From NCBI GenBank assembly GCA_046304235.1, contig JBKCEW010000159.1, forward strand, positions 1-29,304: a stretch of DNA of 29,304 bases, read 5' to 3'. This stretch comes from CANHVK01 sp046304235 (GTDB lineage Bacteria; Bacteroidota; Bacteroidia; Flavobacteriales_D; Crocinitomicaceae). Positions within the stretch are counted from its first letter, which is position 1. The number at the start of each line of letters is the position of its first letter. A program made the position numbers and the translations under genes. Shown piece after piece: positions 7,014 to 14,914 of the stretch. Under the pieces are notes generated by a model. The model searched no databases. It worked only from the letters and a program-made list of their open reading frames with translations, and was not told the DNA's origin.

Positions 7014-7814
7014 ATGAAAAAAACAAAAATCAGTCAATATAACGATCAAATCATTGAATCTTTAAAGTTATTTTTTGAAGGACATTTATTTATCATTCAA
7101 CATAAACTATATCGACATTTAATCATTACAGGAATTATTTTTATTTTCATATTTACTGTAGGGCTAACCTATCTAATTCAGTTAATCAATTGGACTGAAA
7201 TGAGTTACTCCGATGACATTGAACACTTCTTAATAACATATATTAATTTAAGTTCCAGCTATATTGATTATATAACACAAGGTGCATTTTGGGTTGTAAA
7301 ACATGCTTTAAAAGCAAATAAGGATTCTATTTTTTTATCCCTTTTTTTAATTATTGGTACCCCTTATTTATCATTCCTTAGTGGGAAGATACAAAAATTA
7401 GTGTCAGATTCAGAATCTAAATTCAACTTAAGAAAATTCTTTAAAGAAATTTATAGAGGATTAAGTATTTCATTAAGAAATATTTTCAAGCAATTCCTTT
7501 GGTTTTTATTGATCTTAATTTTATCATTTATTCCTTACATGGAATACCTCACTCCACTTTTTGGTTTTATTATACAAGCTTATTACAATGGTATTCTTAT
7601 AACAGATTATACCCTTGAACAAAAAGGTTTTTCTATTACAGATAGTTTACAATTTTACAAAACCAACAAATTTGCGATGTTTTCAACGGGACTTGGATTT
7701 ATGTTTATCCTACTGATCCCAGTTATAGGATGGTTTATAGCACCTACTTATGCACTTGTGTCAGCTTCCTTGTATTTTGAAAAAAATCGAATCGATACCG
7801 AAAATCCTATATAA
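7014..7814 (+). CDS. EI24/CysZ-like multi-pass membrane protein
   Basis: 266 aa. After a basic N-terminus (MKKTKISQ) there are about four to six hydrophobic segments: around residues 37-58, 95-125, 160-185, 188-200 and 224-255. The arrangement resembles the EI24 family (PF07264), which includes the sulfate permease CysZ, and a PVIGWF-AP motif near the end is typical. In Bacteroidetes the role of these proteins is not established; transport of a small anion or a membrane accessory role are both possible. I chose ATG 7014, one base after the deacetylase stop, over an in-frame TTG at 6996 that would overlap it. Its stop codon directly abuts the stop of the convergent nuclease gene. Confidence 0.7.
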   Translation: MKKTKISQYNDQIIESLKLFFEGHLFIIQHKLYRHLIITGIIFIFIFTVGLTYLIQLINWTEMSYSDDIEHFLITYINLSSSYIDYITQGAFWVVKHALKANKDSIFLSLFLIIGTPYLSFLSGKIQKLVSDSESKFNLRKFFKEIYRGLSISLRNIFKQFLWFLLILILSFIPYMEYLTPLFGFIIQAYYNGILITDYTLEQKGFSITDSLQFYKTNKFAMFSTGLGFMFILLIPVIGWFIAPTYALVSASLYFEKNRIDTENPI

Positions 7815-8648
7815 CTATTCGCATAATTTTTGTACTTCACCTAAAATTTCATCAATACGTTTATCATTAATCCCAATCCTAACCAATATTTTTCGATTAA
7901 AAGTCAAATCTTTCGCTAAAATTATATTCTCATCTAACAATGCTTTTTTTTCCTCTGTCAGCAACGTTGACAAACAAGTTACAGGATACAAGCCTGTTTC
8001 ATCAATTAAATCTTTTAGAGCAAATTTAGCGGGATAGTCCCAACTTAATAACTGAATATTTTTACAATTCCCATATGTTTTGGCGTCATCTGTAAATCTT
8101 GAATTGGTAACAATCCAACCTTTAAAAGTTTTATAATTACCCAAATCAGAACCATTTTGCAAAATATCTTCAAATCTTGAATGAATGTATAAAGGCACTT
8201 TAACATCCACTGAAATCCCACCCTGATTCTTGTATTTACATTCCATCAACATAAGCTCATTTCCTTTTCGACATTTTACATCTACCTCATGCGTTATACA
8301 TTTCCCTTGAAAAATAAGACCTGTTTCAGTATTGTATCCTTGTGCTGCAAATAGTGCTGCGATAAATTTTTCAAATGGATATCCAGAAGGACCTAACTCC
8401 ATCATCCCATTTTTTAAATTATATCGTGAGGCTGTATGTGAATTTTGTTTTTTTAAAAGACGAAATGCAAGTGAATATATCTTATTGGTTGAAATACCAT
8501 TTACTATCTCACTTTGTAGTTGATCTATAATACTATTTGCCTCTTCATAGCTAGCTTTTGAACGAATTAGTGAATTACGTAATTTACTCTCTGAAAATGT
8601 TTCCATTTTACCAGAAGCTTTTTTTACCTTGATATGTCTATGACTCAT
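7815..8648 (-). CDS. ATP-cone plus Mrr-like restriction endonuclease protein
   Basis: 277 aa. Residues 5-85 form an ATP-cone (IKVKKASGKMETF, then S-x-x-K-L-x-x-S), the nucleotide-binding module known from ribonucleotide reductases and NrdR. Residues 89-205 are an Mrr-type PD-(D/E)xK nuclease: E93 in FEKF, H120-E-V-D123, E136-C-K138, then a WIVTNSRFT-DDA segment and LLSWD, as in restriction_endonuclease_4 proteins. Residues 215-275 look like a helix-hairpin-helix-type DNA-binding tail. The cone suggests control by ATP/dATP. Its ATG overlaps the stop of the upstream beta-CASP gene by four bases, so the two are probably made together. No methyltransferase is near, so classical restriction-modification is unlikely; repair, RNA/DNA turnover or defence remain open. 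Confidence 0.8.
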   Translation of the reverse strand: MSHRHIKVKKASGKMETFSESKLRNSLIRSKASYEEANSIIDQLQSEIVNGISTNKIYSLAFRLLKKQNSHTASRYNLKNGMMELGPSGYPFEKFIAALFAAQGYNTETGLIFQGKCITHEVDVKCRKGNELMLMECKYKNQGGISVDVKVPLYIHSRFEDILQNGSDLGNYKTFKGWIVTNSRFTDDAKTYGNCKNIQLLSWDYPAKFALKDLIDETGLYPVTCLSTLLTEEKKALLDENIILAKDLTFNRKILVRIGINDKRIDEILGEVQKLCE

Positions 8649-10018
8649 TGTAATTTAATTTCATCCAATAATTCAGGTACAAGCACCTCTACACCTAATT
8701 CATCTTGTAATTTTACACGAAATACATTTTGAGCAGTTGGCTCACCATGTACTAATATTATTTTTTCAGGGATTTGATTCATTGCCTTTACCCAATCAAT
8801 CATGCCTTTTTGGTCAGCATGAGCAGACAAAGAGTCTATTGTTTGAATCTCCGCACCAATCTGCACATATTTACCTCTAATTTTCAACTCTTTAGCACCT
8901 TCCTTCAAACTTCTACCTCTTGTACCCTCGCCTTGATATCCAACTAAAAGTATTGTATTTAATGGATCCCAACCTAATTGAGAAATGTAATTTAAAACTC
9001 TACCACCCGTAATCATTCCACTCGCTGCAATGACTATTTTTCTTTTCTCATCTTTGATTATACGTTGTGTCTCTCGAATATCTTTTACAAACTTGACATG
9101 TCTATCTAAATTATAAATCTTTTTATTGGATAGTTTATGCCATCCAGAATAACGAAGAAAAATTTCAGTAGCACTGGTTCCCATTGGACTATCTAAATAC
9201 ACTGGAATAGCAGGAATTCTTTTTAAATCTTTTAATTCATTGATTAAATATAAAATTTCTTGAGCACGTCCAACTGCAAAACTTGGAATTATAGTTGTGC
9301 CTCCTCTTTCCCAAGTATTTAAAATAACGCTTTCTAAAAGGTCTAATACATCTTCTTTTGGATGGATTCTATCTCCGTAGGTACTTTCTAAAACTAAAAA
9401 CTCTGCTCCTTCAGGTACTTCAGGCGCTGCCAACAAATCATCATTCCCACGACCTAAATCTCCAGAAAAAATAACTTTTCTACCTTCTACATGGAATTCT
9501 AAACTTGCAGAACCTAAAATATGACCATTTTTAATGAATTCAACAGTAATATCTTCACTTATTCGAACTCGTTCTCTGTCTTGATGTGTTTCGATTAACT
9601 CTATCACTTTATCTACATCACTTTCAGTATATAATGGAGTTGCTGGAGAGTGCTTCGAATACCCTTCTTTATTGGCTTGATACGCTTCTTCTTCTTGAAT
9701 TTTGGCGCTATCTCTCAAAATCAATTCAACCAATTCTTTAGTTGGGGCAGTCATTAAAATTCTTCCTTTGTAGCCATTTTTAACCAACACAGGTAGGTAC
9801 CCACAATGATCTAAGTGAGCATGGGTTATTACAACTGCATTTATTGAAGCGATTTGAACAGGAAATGGCTCTCTGTTTTTTTCTCTTAATTTCTTTAACC
9901 CTTGATACAAACCACAATCAACCAATACCTGTGTATGTTTGGTTTTAAGAAGATGTTTAGATCCTGTAACTGTACCTGCTGCTCCTAAAAATTTGATCGA
10001 AATAGAACTCTCTTTCAT
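8645..10018 (-). CDS. Metallo-beta-lactamase fold, beta-CASP exoribonuclease/RNA hydrolase (CPSF73/Ysh1-like)
   Basis: 457 aa, the usual length. Metal site: H66-x-H68-x-D70-H71, H166, D187 (SGDLGR) and H424 (VHGE). Beta-CASP motifs: E211 in ESTYGDR, PSFAVGRAQEIL near 245-256, ASGMITGGR and S-A-H400-A-D. The family cuts or trims RNA in the cytoplasm using two zinc ions; it is the bacterial relative of CPSF-73, distinct from RNase J (no RNase J C-terminal domain). The start is the ATG at 10018. The upstream region contains a CTTATGA/TCATAAG inverted repeat 25 bases from the start codon. The gene precedes and overlaps the ATP-cone nuclease, suggesting a joint nucleic-acid processing role. Confidence 0.88.
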   Translation of the reverse strand: MKESSISIKFLGAAGTVTGSKHLLKTKHTQVLVDCGLYQGLKKLREKNREPFPVQIASINAVVITHAHLDHCGYLPVLVKNGYKGRILMTAPTKELVELILRDSAKIQEEEAYQANKEGYSKHSPATPLYTESDVDKVIELIETHQDRERVRISEDITVEFIKNGHILGSASLEFHVEGRKVIFSGDLGRGNDDLLAAPEVPEGAEFLVLESTYGDRIHPKEDVLDLLESVILNTWERGGTTIIPSFAVGRAQEILYLINELKDLKRIPAIPVYLDSPMGTSATEIFLRYSGWHKLSNKKIYNLDRHVKFVKDIRETQRIIKDEKRKIVIAASGMITGGRVLNYISQLGWDPLNTILLVGYQGEGTRGRSLKEGAKELKIRGKYVQIGAEIQTIDSLSAHADQKGMIDWVKAMNQIPEKIILVHGEPTAQNVFRVKLQDELGVEVLVPELLDEIKLQ

Positions 10019-10042
10019 TTGATTAATAATTAAATTTATTGA

Positions 10043-10123
10043 CTTATGACAACGATCATAAGGTACGCCTATTTAGATATGAATTATACCATCCAATTAT
10101 GCTAGTTCAATATTCAGCATAAT
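10043..10123. repeat. Two inverted repeats upstream of the beta-CASP gene
   Basis: CTTATGA-caacga-TCATAAG (10043-10062) and ATTATGCT/AGCATAAT (10096-10103 and 10116-10123, 12-base loop) have perfect arms. In minus-strand orientation both precede the beta-CASP start at 10018. The first lies 25 bases from the ATG, so it may be a 5' UTR hairpin or an operator. Neither has a U-tract. Confidence 0.45.
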
Positions 10124-10137
10124 AATTAAGAAAAGAT

Positions 10138-10166
10138 ATGATTTTGATCACTTTTATTAAAATCAT
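10138..10166 (-). terminator. Weak intrinsic terminator after the exported cupin gene
   Basis: ATGATTTT (10138-10145) and AAAATCAT (10159-10166) pair around a 13-base loop three bases after the cupin stop. In minus-strand orientation the stem is followed by ATCTTTTCTT. The stem is AT-rich, so efficiency is uncertain. Confidence 0.5.
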
Positions 10167-10169
10167 TTA

Positions 10170-10562
10170 TTATTCTAACAATAAACGATCTTTCCCATCA
10201 AAATAGGGTGATTGAATTGATAATACTTTAAGTGGTATAGCTGAAGTTACTTCAACTTTATGCGGTGTGTTTTTAGGAATAAAAATATAATCCCCTTTTT
10301 TTATGTTGATCGTTCTATCACCTAACAACATTTCAGCTTCACCTTCTATCACATAGATTGTTTCGGAATGCTCTCTGTGTAGGTGTTTTTTGACTCCATG
10401 TTTTATTGATATTACAAACGATGAAGTCAAAGAATCACCTCCGATTCGTTCAATTTTTATTAATTCTTCTGATTTAAAAGGTATAGAATCTAACTGAAGA
10501 TGTAATTGACCAAAGTAAGAATTTGAAGTAAAAAACAAGAAGAAACACAATATATACTTCAT
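10170..10562 (-). CDS. Exported single-domain cupin
   Basis: 130 aa. Residues 1-18 are a signal peptide (K2, hydrophobic CFFLFF, small residues, likely cleavage before Q19), so the mature protein is periplasmic. The rest is one cupin barrel: H60-x-H62-x4-E67 with G74, then G90-D-x4-P96 with H101. His60, His62, Glu67 and His101 should bind a metal. The substrate is unknown; such small proteins may be sugar- or metabolite-binding proteins or dioxygenases. The start codon overlaps the DUF2480 stop by one base (TAATG), so translation is coupled. It is the last gene of a three-gene operon that begins with an outer-membrane barrel, which fits an envelope function. It is not closely similar to the cupin at 306-1067. 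Confidence 0.75.
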   Translation of the reverse strand: MKYILCFFLFFTSNSYFGQLHLQLDSIPFKSEELIKIERIGGDSLTSSFVISIKHGVKKHLHREHSETIYVIEGEAEMLLGDRTINIKKGDYIFIPKNTPHKVEVTSAIPLKVLSIQSPYFDGKDRLLLE

Positions 10563-11068
10563 TATTTACGTTTAAAAATTGGAACTGTTGAACAAGGTTC
10601 GCCATACATGATTGATTTTGCAACGGGCTGTAACTTTTGTATCAATTGTGACATAGCAAATTCAGGTTCAACAATATCTGCACACCCTTTTATTATAATA
10701 CGACCATCTTTAAATTCAGATAAATCCAATGCCTCAATTTTATTGGCTATTAATTGTTTTTCAAGAGAGATTTGATTACCAACTATCACCATTTTAGCTA
10801 TATCTACCAATTTAGAGCTCACTAACATATATGCCCATGTAGGAACAATAGCATCTACAGAACAAAAAACATGAACATATTTACCATCGAATTGAGACCA
10901 ATCATTAGAATCAATATATTCTCGGAACATTTTTTCTTTTAAAATTAAACGTTCCCATAACTGATCTGCAATATCTATACCTATAATCTGTGATTTGTCT
11001 GGTTTAAATATCGCAAGATCCATAGATTTCAAACCACTCTCTTTAACCTTATTTCTAATTTCTTCCAT
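10562..11068 (-). CDS. DUF2480 family protein
   Basis: 168 aa, full length for DUF2480 (PF10652), a family nearly confined to Bacteroidetes. Recognisable segments are the N-terminal NKVKESGL, IDIADQLWERLILKEK-type text, FCSVDAIVPTWAYML and CADIVEPEFAM. There is no signal peptide or membrane segment, so it is cytoplasmic. The function is unknown. The conserved cysteines (about C89, C129 and C159) could bind a metal or a thiol substrate, which is inference only. It sits one base after the outer-membrane barrel stop and overlaps the exported cupin by one base, so all three are probably one transcript. In many flavobacteria this gene neighbours iron-sulfur assembly genes (from memory); none is visible here. 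Confidence 0.8.
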   Translation of the reverse strand: MEEIRNKVKESGLKSMDLAIFKPDKSQIIGIDIADQLWERLILKEKMFREYIDSNDWSQFDGKYVHVFCSVDAIVPTWAYMLVSSKLVDIAKMVIVGNQISLEKQLIANKIEALDLSEFKDGRIIIKGCADIVEPEFAMSQLIQKLQPVAKSIMYGEPCSTVPIFKRK

Positions 11069-11069
11069 A

Positions 11070-11690
11070 TTAATATTTTAAAGCTAAACCGACGGAAATC
11101 AATGGGCCTCCCAGTCCAAATTCACCGACTAAACCAACATATTGAGAAAAATAATACCTACCTCCAACACATATACGAGCAGAAACAGGAAAAGGAATTA
11201 ACTGAATTCTGTCTTTAAATTCTACGGTATTATCTAATGTGTTTTTAGTTGAACTATAAGATCGATTATTGTAACCCAAACCAAAACCAATATAAGTATC
11301 ATACCTAGGATTATCGTGTTCAAAATGATAATTTACCCTAAAATGAATTCTCAGTCGCTCCATAACAGAATGAAAATTATCTGATTTAATAATTGAATTA
11401 TCACCAAACCAAGTGGTATCATTCATTTGATACTTAAAATCAACATAATTATACATTAAATCAACACCTACTCCAAGATTATCATCTACTAAGTATTCAG
11501 CTCTGAAACCTGATGGTCCTAATCCATTTAGTGAAATAAGCTGATAATTACCCAATCCAGAAGTAACTAAAATTTTACCAAAATTAGGAGCACCTAAATA
11601 AGTATCAAACATAATATTTCCAGGATATAATGCCTGTGACTTTAAATTCAGTGAGGTCAATAAGAAAAACAATATCAGTAATCTTTTCAT
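11070..11690 (-). CDS. Outer-membrane beta-barrel protein
   Basis: 206 aa. Signal peptide at residues 1-19 (MKRLLILFFLLTSLNLKSQ-A). The mature part alternates polar and hydrophobic residues in about eight strands, rich in Gly, Tyr and Phe (GVGVDLMYNYVDF, IGFGLGYN, ARICVGGRYYF, SVGLALKY), and ends in an aromatic-terminated strand as required for BAM-mediated insertion. It fits the OmpA/OmpW-like eight-stranded barrel class common in Bacteroidetes. No specific ligand can be proposed. It is the first gene of the operon with DUF2480 (one-base gap) and the exported cupin. The terminator at 11743-11770 insulates it from aconitase. Confidence 0.8.
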   Translation of the reverse strand: MKRLLILFFLLTSLNLKSQALYPGNIMFDTYLGAPNFGKILVTSGLGNYQLISLNGLGPSGFRAEYLVDDNLGVGVDLMYNYVDFKYQMNDTTWFGDNSIIKSDNFHSVMERLRIHFRVNYHFEHDNPRYDTYIGFGLGYNNRSYSSTKNTLDNTVEFKDRIQLIPFPVSARICVGGRYYFSQYVGLVGEFGLGGPLISVGLALKY

Positions 11691-11742
11691 AACTCATAAT
11701 TAGGAACGTTGAATTTAATAAAATCATCGATACGAAAATAAA

Positions 11743-11770
11743 AAAGGCTGACCAAAATTGGTCAGCCTTT
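11743..11770 (-). terminator. Strong intrinsic terminator of the aconitase gene
   Basis: Arms AAAGGCTGACCAA (11743-11755) and TTGGTCAGCCTTT (11758-11770) are perfect complements. On the minus strand the stem starts 22 bases after the aconitase stop and is followed by TTTATTTT. It also separates aconitase from the downstream outer-membrane operon. Confidence 0.92.
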
Positions 11771-11792
11771 AAATTAAGTTATAAAAGAGTGA

Positions 11793-14057
11793 TTAAGCTT
11801 CTTGTAGTTTAATCAAGTTCAATGCAGAACCTGCTTTAAACCACTCGATTTGAGAATCGTTGTATGTATGATTCACTTGAATCGTTTCTGAAGAACCATC
11901 TTTGTGATTAATTTCAATTGTTAATGGTTTATTAGGAGCAAAATCAACTAAATCTGTGAAGTTAAATGTATCATCTTCTTGAATTTTATCGTAATCAGCT
12001 TCATTAGCAAAAGTCAACCCTAACATCCCTTGTTTTTTCAAGTTTGTTTCGTGAATACGTGCAAATGATTTAACCAATACTACTCTTACACCTAAATGTC
12101 TTGGCTCCATTGCAGCATGTTCTCTAGAAGAACCTTCACCATAGTTTTGGTCACCTACTACAATCGAAGGAATTCCAGCAGCTTTATAAGCTCTTTGTAC
12201 TGCAGGAACTTCACCATATTCACCAGTCAATTGGTTTTTAACTTTATTTGCTTCACCATTGAAAGCATTGATAGCACCAATTAACATATTGTTTGAAATG
12301 TTATCCAAGTGACCACGGTAACGTAACCAAGGGCCAGCCATAGAAATATGATCCGTTGTACATTTACCTTGTGCTTTAATTAACAATTTAGCACCTGTAA
12401 TATTTTGTCCGTCCCATACAGGAAAGTTTTCTAATAATTGTAAACGAGACGAATCAGAAGCAACAATCACATCAATTGATGAACCATCAGCTGCAGGTGC
12501 TTGGTATCCATTATCTTCTACTGCAAACCCTCTTTTTGGTAATTCATCTCCAGTTGGCGGGTCTAATTTAACTTGCTCACCATTGGCATTTGTTAAAGTA
12601 TCTGTAATTGGATTAAACCCTAAATCACCAGCAATCGCTAAAGCAGCTACCATCTCAGGAGAAGCAACGAAAGCGTGAGTATTTGGGTTACCATCTGCTC
12701 TTTTAGAGAAGTTACGGTTAAAAGAATGAATAATTGTGTTTTTCTCTCCTTTTTCAGCACCTTCACGATCCCACTGCCCGATGCATGGACCACAAGCATT
12801 TGTAAAGATTTTTGTGCCTAATTTTTCAAAAGTAGCAACAAAACCATCTCTATCAATTGTATAACGAACTTGTTCTGAACCTGGATTGATACCGAATTCA
12901 GCCTTCGCTGTTAAGCCTTTTGCAACAGCTTGTTCAACAATAGAAGCTGCTCTAGCGATATCTTCATAAGAAGAATTAGTACAAGAACCAATTAGACCCC
13001 ACTCTACTTTTAATGGCCATCCGTTCGCTTCAGCCTCAGCTCTTAATTCAGATACTGGAGTACCTCTATCTGGAGTAAAAGGACCATTAACGTGTGGTTC
13101 TAACGTATTTAAGTCAATAGTAATTACTTGATCGAAATATGCTTCTGGGTTTTCGTAAACTTCTTTATCACCTGTTAAATAATCAGCAATTTTATCTGCT
13201 TCGTTTACTACTTCTTGACGACCAGTAGCAATTAAATAACGACGCATTGAATCATCGTAACCAAAAGTTGAAGTTGTAGCACCAATTTCAGCACCCATAT
13301 TACAAATAGTACCTTTACCCGTACAAGATAATGAAACTGCTCCTTCACCAAAGTACTCAACGATCGCTCCAGTTCCTCCTTTCACAGTTAGTATATCTGC
13401 CACTTTTAAGATTACATCTTTCGCAGAAGTCCATCCATTTAATTTACCTGTTAATTTAATACCGATTAACTTAGGGAATTTTAATTCCCAAGCCATGCCA
13501 GCCATTACATCAACTGCATCAGCACCACCAACACCGATAGCTACCATTCCTAAACCACCAGCATTTACAGTGTGTGAATCCGTACCAATCATCATTCCAC
13601 CAGGGAACGCATAATTTTCTAATACAACTTGGTGAATGATACCTGCTCCTGGTTTCCAGAAACCAATACCATATTTACTAGAAATAGAAGATAAGAAGTT
13701 ATAAACTTCGTTGTTTTGATTTAATGATTCTTGCAAATCTTTAGTTGCACCTACTTTCGCTTGGATCAAGTGGTCAGCATGTACGGTAGAAGGCACTGCT
13801 ACTTTCTTTTTTCCAGCTTGCATAAATTGCAACAATGCCATTTGTGCAGTTGCATCTTGCATAGCCACTCTATCTGGAGCAAAATCTACATAAGACTTAC
13901 CTCTTTCGTAAGCTGTTGTAGCGTTTCCATCCCACAAGTGAGCATAAAGGATTTTTTCAGCTAAAGTTAAAGGTTTGTTAACCACTTTTCTTGCAGCATC
14001 AACACGCTCTGGAAAAGCAGCATACACCTTTTTAATCATGTCTAAATCAAAAACCAT
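11793..14057 (-). CDS. acnA: Aconitate hydratase (mitochondrial-type)
   Basis: 754 aa from ATG 14057. Isomerises citrate to isocitrate in the TCA cycle with a [4Fe-4S] cluster. Cluster cysteines are C359 (GSCTNSS), C422 and C425 (ACGPCIG); pig mitochondrial aconitase uses 358, 421 and 424, so the alignment is almost residue for residue. The C-terminal swivel domain carries GEGSSREHAAMEPR. An upstream in-frame TTG at 14096 would add 13 residues, but family members begin MxFDLDMIKKVY, which matches ATG 14057. A TAAATTTG -7 element at 14094-14101 overlaps that TTG, which argues against it. The gene is monocistronic with its own strong terminator. Cytoplasmic. Bacteroidetes entries may use another acn symbol. 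Confidence 0.96.
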   Translation of the reverse strand: MVFDLDMIKKVYAAFPERVDAARKVVNKPLTLAEKILYAHLWDGNATTAYERGKSYVDFAPDRVAMQDATAQMALLQFMQAGKKKVAVPSTVHADHLIQAKVGATKDLQESLNQNNEVYNFLSSISSKYGIGFWKPGAGIIHQVVLENYAFPGGMMIGTDSHTVNAGGLGMVAIGVGGADAVDVMAGMAWELKFPKLIGIKLTGKLNGWTSAKDVILKVADILTVKGGTGAIVEYFGEGAVSLSCTGKGTICNMGAEIGATTSTFGYDDSMRRYLIATGRQEVVNEADKIADYLTGDKEVYENPEAYFDQVITIDLNTLEPHVNGPFTPDRGTPVSELRAEAEANGWPLKVEWGLIGSCTNSSYEDIARAASIVEQAVAKGLTAKAEFGINPGSEQVRYTIDRDGFVATFEKLGTKIFTNACGPCIGQWDREGAEKGEKNTIIHSFNRNFSKRADGNPNTHAFVASPEMVAALAIAGDLGFNPITDTLTNANGEQVKLDPPTGDELPKRGFAVEDNGYQAPAADGSSIDVIVASDSSRLQLLENFPVWDGQNITGAKLLIKAQGKCTTDHISMAGPWLRYRGHLDNISNNMLIGAINAFNGEANKVKNQLTGEYGEVPAVQRAYKAAGIPSIVVGDQNYGEGSSREHAAMEPRHLGVRVVLVKSFARIHETNLKKQGMLGLTFANEADYDKIQEDDTFNFTDLVDFAPNKPLTIEINHKDGSSETIQVNHTYNDSQIEWFKAGSALNLIKLQEA

Positions 14058-14093
14058 AATATATGTTTTAAATAGTGTACAAAATTTATCGGC

Positions 14094-14101
14094 CAAATTT
14101 A
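14094..14101 (-). promoter_or_regulatory. Likely -7 promoter element of aconitase
   Basis: Minus-strand TAAATTTG fits TAnnTTTG and lies 36 bases before the ATG at 14057. No good TTG is found 19-20 bases upstream. Confidence 0.45.
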
Positions 14102-14137
14102 CAAAAACTTGACCTTATATAATAAAGAAGTCTTTAA

Positions 14138-14800
14138 TTAATTTAACTCTTTGACAGCATCTTTTCTCAAAACAGAACCAATCAACCAATGCCCCAAATA
14201 AATGAATGGAGTTAAAAGCACCGCAATTACAAGTTTTGTTCCATAACCTACACTTCCCATTTCCCAAAACTGTTGGCTATCAATTTTACCTGGTAAATAA
14301 AACGCAATTCCCAATACAATAAACGTATCAATCAATTGTGAAAACATAGTCGAGCCTGTAGCTCTCAACCATATATATTTATCTCCTGTTCTTTTTTTAA
14401 ACGCACCAAAAATATAAACATCAAGTAATTGCGATACTACAAACGCTGTAACACTACCAACGATTATCCACATTCCCTGTCCAAATACTTCGTTAAAAGC
14501 TTTATCTTGAACAGGTGAAAAAGAAACAGCAGGAATTTGCATCCCCATGAACAATAAAACAAAAGCATAACATATCAAAACTGCTGTTATAAAAGTTAAT
14601 TTTCTGACCCCTTTATGCCCGAAATATTCGTTGATTAAATCTGTTGTTATAAAAACAATTGGCCAAGGTAAAATACCTAAACTAAACGTATAGCCAAATA
14701 GTTGAATTAACTTACCACCAATCAACTCTGCAACAACTGCATTAGTAATAAAAACACCTGCTAAAACAACAAAAACAATATCTTTTTTAGAAGTAAACAT
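14138..14800 (-). CDS. yhhQ: Queuosine precursor transporter (YhhQ/VUT family, DUF165)
   Basis: 220 aa with about six membrane segments. Family marks are NAVVAELIGGKLI at the end of TM1, ITTDLINEYFGHKG after TM2, VSQLLDVYIFGAFKKRTG and WLRATGSTMFSQLIDT, as in Escherichia coli YhhQ, which imports queuosine precursors such as preQ0/preQ1. It acts in the inner membrane and supplies tRNA queuosine modification. I chose ATG 14800 (MFTSKKD). The earlier ATG at 14821 directly follows a TACTTTTG -7 element (14822-14829), so transcription should begin after it. The gene is divergent from rpsF, and their promoters share the short gap. QueT/QueF genes are not visible in this window. Confidence 0.88.
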   Translation of the reverse strand: MFTSKKDIVFVVLAGVFITNAVVAELIGGKLIQLFGYTFSLGILPWPIVFITTDLINEYFGHKGVRKLTFITAVLICYAFVLLFMGMQIPAVSFSPVQDKAFNEVFGQGMWIIVGSVTAFVVSQLLDVYIFGAFKKRTGDKYIWLRATGSTMFSQLIDTFIVLGIAFYLPGKIDSQQFWEMGSVGYGTKLVIAVLLTPFIYLGHWLIGSVLRKDAVKELN

Positions 14801-14821
14801 GAAAACTAATTTGAATAACAT

Positions 14822-14829
14822 CAAAAGTA
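14822..14829 (-). promoter_or_regulatory. Likely -7 element of the queuosine transporter gene
   Basis: Minus-strand TACTTTTG matches TAnnTTTG. A start about seven bases downstream would fall between the two candidate ATGs and favours the one at 14800. The -33 TTG is not convincing. Confidence 0.5.
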
Positions 14830-14852
14830 AACGATTTATTTAAGTTAGACTC

Positions 14853-14883
14853 TTGTTATTTATCGCATAAAATGATAAATTTG
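14853..14883 (+). promoter_or_regulatory. Promoter of the rpsF-rpsR-rplI operon
   Basis: TTG (14853-14855), a 20-base spacer, and TAAATTTG (14876-14883) match the Bacteroidetes promoter consensus. The expected start near 14890 gives a leader of about 25 bases, too short for the S6:S18-binding leader RNA known from other bacteria. TTTATC/GATAAA repeats lie inside the spacer region. Confidence 0.72.
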
Positions 14884-14914
14884 CAATCTTATTAAAAACA
14901 TAAATCATTTTTTT

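Noticed and set aside
7815..8648. Type II/IV restriction-modification system
   Set aside because: The Mrr-like nuclease has no methyltransferase or specificity gene nearby, and its partner is a beta-CASP RNase.
11793..14096. Aconitase starting at the TTG at 14096 (13 extra residues)
   Set aside because: A -7 promoter element overlaps the TTG, and family members begin at the MxFDLDMIKK position, i.e. ATG 14057.
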